A stretch of DNA of 64,000 nt, from positions 174,954 to 238,953 of the forward strand of contig NZ_AZEC01000003.1 in assembly GCF_001435585.1 (NCBI RefSeq), in the 5' to 3' direction. The notes under the pieces were generated by a model, which made no database searches, had not been told where the DNA came from, and was given only the letters and a program-made list of their open reading frames with translations. Shown here piece after piece: positions 62,032-64,000 of this stretch. How positions within the stretch are numbered: the stretch's first letter is position 1; every line of letters starts with the position of its first letter. The translations under genes were made by a program, and so were the position numbers. This DNA comes from Schleiferilactobacillus perolens DSM 12744. Its GTDB lineage: Bacteria > Bacillota > Bacilli > Lactobacillales > Lactobacillaceae.

Positions 62032-62171
62032 ATGAAGAAAGCTTGGTTGTTTTGCTGCTCCTGTTGGCAGTCAAGATAGAGGACTTACACAAGCTGCCTC
62101 TTCCTCTTGACATTTTATATAATATCTGGAAATTGCGAAGAAAGTGTGACGCAATCGCGACGCAATTTTGA
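62032..62171 (+). pseudogene. Small hydrophobic-peptide gene with a frameshift
   Basis: A perfect AAGGGAGG site precedes ATG 62032. The frame as written ends after 15 codons (MKKAWLFCCSCWQSR). If one T is added to the four-T run at 62050-62053, the frame continues to 62171 and gives a 46-aa peptide starting MKKAWLFLLLLLAV with a basic, amphipathic tail ending in KCDAIATQF. Either a broken gene, a slippery tract, a sequencing error or chance. Confidence 0.4.
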
Positions 62172-62194
62172 AACTGAGGACTTATTGGCCACTT

Positions 62195-63604
62195 TTAGGC
62201 TTTCTTAACTTTTCGCGTATCTGGCAAAGTGAACGTGATTAAAGCGCCAATAATACCAATGACGGCAAAGATGGCGAATGTCCACTGGAAGCCGGCAATT
62301 TGGCTGCCGATATTCCCCAATGCGGCGTTTTTCCGAGTGAATAAGGTCAGGAGTGCAGTGGCTACGGCCACGCCTGCAGAGCCAAATAATTGACGGGCAG
62401 TGGTGGTGACTGCGGTGGCGTGGGCCACGAGGTCTTCGGGCAAATCATTGGCCCCCATGGTCACACTGGGCATCATGACAAAGGCATTGCCGCTTTCGAT
62501 GAAGGCAGCCATGAGAATAGATAAGACCAAATAGCGTTGGCTGGCGGCCCAGATCATGGCCACCATACCGATCACGATAAGGGACTGACCGATCAGGATG
62601 ACCCATTTACCGCCAATCTTGTCCAGCAGACGACCGCTGATCGGATTGAGCAGAGCCAACACAACGGCTGCCGGCACCATGGCCAGACCGGATACCAGGG
62701 CAGAGGTTCCAAGTACATCCTGATAATACAAGGGCATCAGGATCGTGGTGACAATTAATGCGATGTACGAAATACCGGTCAGGAAAACTGATTTGGTATA
62801 AATACCACTGGTGAAGACGCGCAGATTCAGCAATGGTTTAGAGCGGTGCAATTGCCGCCACACGAACCAGACGACCGCGGCGATACTGGCGACAAGCAGG
62901 CCAGCCAGTAAGCCCCATTGAGGGTGAGCCGAAACACTTTCGGTCAGAACATACAAAACGCCAATAAAACCTAATCCTAATACCACGGAAAGGCCGTCAA
63001 TGGCACTGGGATATTGACCAACGACATCGGTAATCGCCCAAGGGGTAAGCGCCAGCACGACAGCCATGACGATCAGGAATAAGACAAAAAGACCGCGCCA
63101 GCTGGTGAAGTTTAAGACGACCCCGGAGACAATGGGCCCGACCGCCAGCGCGCTGCCCATGATCAACCCGGCCAGCCCCATGACGCTGCCGCGATGTTGC
63201 ACGGGTGTGATAATGAGTAAAACACTTTGATAGGCTGGAAAAATAATACCTACCGCGATGGCCTCTAGCATTCGGCCGACGACGAGCAGCCAGAATGTGG
63301 GTGCCACGACACACAGAATTGTCCCTGCACTAAAGGTTAAGACAACGCCCACGAATAATTTCTTAAAGGGGACATTATGCAGCAGCCATGGGCTTGTGGG
63401 GATGAGTAAACACATGACTAACATGAAGCCAGTGGTAAGCCACTGGACCATGCTGGCTGGGATGGCGAATTCCCGCATGAGTGTGGGATAAGCAGTTGAT
63501 AATGACGATTGACTAATGGACATGCCAAATGTACCCAGTAATAATGTGCCAATAAAGGCAGTACGTTGGCGCGTATCCGTGAGTCGAACATCGTGTGTTT
63601 CCAT
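62195..63604 (-). CDS. MFS drug:H+ antiporter (DHA2, 14-TM type)
   Basis: 469-aa transporter with 14 predicted TM helices. Motif C-like text is seen in GLAGLIMGSALAVGPIVSGVVLNFTSWRGLFVLF near residues 125-155, and the N-terminal STAYPTLMREFAIPASMVQWLTTGFMLVMC is typical of the EmrB/LmrB group. It ends in LPDTRKVKKA. ATG 63604 follows GAGGTGATTTTC; the longer in-frame start lacks a site. No regulator is adjacent. Substrate unknown. Confidence 0.9.
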   Translation of the reverse strand: METHDVRLTDTRQRTAFIGTLLLGTFGMSISQSSLSTAYPTLMREFAIPASMVQWLTTGFMLVMCLLIPTSPWLLHNVPFKKLFVGVVLTFSAGTILCVVAPTFWLLVVGRMLEAIAVGIIFPAYQSVLLIITPVQHRGSVMGLAGLIMGSALAVGPIVSGVVLNFTSWRGLFVLFLIVMAVVLALTPWAITDVVGQYPSAIDGLSVVLGLGFIGVLYVLTESVSAHPQWGLLAGLLVASIAAVVWFVWRQLHRSKPLLNLRVFTSGIYTKSVFLTGISYIALIVTTILMPLYYQDVLGTSALVSGLAMVPAAVVLALLNPISGRLLDKIGGKWVILIGQSLIVIGMVAMIWAASQRYLVLSILMAAFIESGNAFVMMPSVTMGANDLPEDLVAHATAVTTTARQLFGSAGVAVATALLTLFTRKNAALGNIGSQIAGFQWTFAIFAVIGIIGALITFTLPDTRKVKKA

Positions 63605-63765
63605 GAAAATCACCTCTATTCCAATGTATGCCTTCCTAATAATGATTACAATCTAGACAGACCATTTGGAATCGTGTTCATGTCGAAAAAATGTCTGCAA
63701 GCGCCATCATAATCTGCTAAACTGGATTTATATATGCGTATTGGACGAAAGGGAGAATAATCGAC

Positions 63766-64000
63766 ATGGCAGATTTAGTGGTCATTGATGTGGGCGGCAC
63801 ATCAATTAAGCACGGGATAATGCACGAAGGTCATTTAACAGCGGAGGGCAGCGTGCCAACACCAGCGACGCTGCCAGAATACTATTCCGCCTTGAGCGCA
63901 ATTGTGGCGGATGCCAAAAAGAATTGGCAACCAGTGGGGGTAGGAATCAGTTCGCCAGGCGCAGTCAACAAAAAGACTGGCGTCATTGAAGGCGCCAGTG
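63766..64000 (+). CDS. ROK-family kinase or regulator, N-terminal part
   Basis: 78 codons are visible before the window ends. MADLVVIDVGGTSIKHGIMHEG is the ROK phosphate-1 loop, followed by VGVGISSPGAVNKKTGVIEGAS. There is no N-terminal HTH, so a sugar kinase is likelier than a repressor. GGGAGA precedes ATG 63766. Divergent from the MFS gene. Confidence 0.85.
   Translation, partial: MADLVVIDVGGTSIKHGIMHEGHLTAEGSVPTPATLPEYYSALSAIVADAKKNWQPVGVGISSPGAVNKKTGVIEGAS

Overview
The window is chromosomal DNA of a low-GC Gram-positive bacterium, almost certainly a Lactobacillaceae lactic acid bacterium. The evidence is the gene families (Mga-type regulator, PepF, YueI, BceAB/YxeA-type exporter, ThiT with a TPP riboswitch, ROK kinases, DUF1002 and DUF915 proteins), strong GGAGG ribosome sites with frequent TTG/GTG starts, and the Lactobacillales purine operon order. 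Base composition is just over half GC, which would suit a Schleiferilactobacillus-like species; I cannot fix the species. There is no prophage, no CRISPR array, no rRNA or tRNA and no recognisable transposase.

Layout. 1-9.8 kb: cardiolipin synthase, an alpha/beta hydrolase, a membrane zinc peptidase, a GNAT, RNase HI, an Mga-like regulator, a secreted DUF1002 protein and a large FAD/NAD(P)-binding protein. 9.9-16.7 kb: a divergent acetate kinase homologue, a hydrolase, a GtfB-like glycosyltransferase protein with a membrane partner, a tyrosine phosphatase, a family-2 glycosyltransferase and YueI. 17-35 kb: PepF, PRPP synthase, a P-type ATPase, metal transport genes (CDF exporter, ZnuA-like lipoprotein), a TMEM175-type channel, YdcF, a BceAB-YxeA-type ABC cluster, an esterase and a membrane-anchored GlpQ-type phosphodiesterase. 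35.5-46.8 kb: a complete purEKCSQLFMNHD operon on the minus strand, carrying every step from PRPP to IMP except PurB, behind a control region crowded with PurR-box-like motifs. 47.6-64 kb: glucokinase, a GH20-like protein that seems to have lost its catalytic core, a GyrI-like protein, pyruvate kinase, a matrixin-like protease, a heterodimeric ABC exporter, a zinc-ribbon membrane protein, a DUF915 hydrolase, riboswitch-controlled thiT, an MFS transporter and the start of a ROK kinase.

The most unusual content lies between genes. At least two families of long palindromic elements occur again and again. Family A (about 60-190 bp) begins AGTGCCAATGCGGAGCAA and ends in TTGGCACGGC. Family B/C (about 110-125 bp) begins AAACGGGC and ends GCCCTCTG. 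Copies differ in sequence but keep their base pairing: many helices show compensatory changes on both arms. They sit only downstream of genes (six of twelve convergent gaps, five same-strand gaps) and in none of the twelve divergent promoter gaps. Two long A copies lie inside the loop of perfect 17-20 bp inverted repeats, at least one of which is a bidirectional terminator. I do not recognise these families; they are the best candidate here for an undescribed element.
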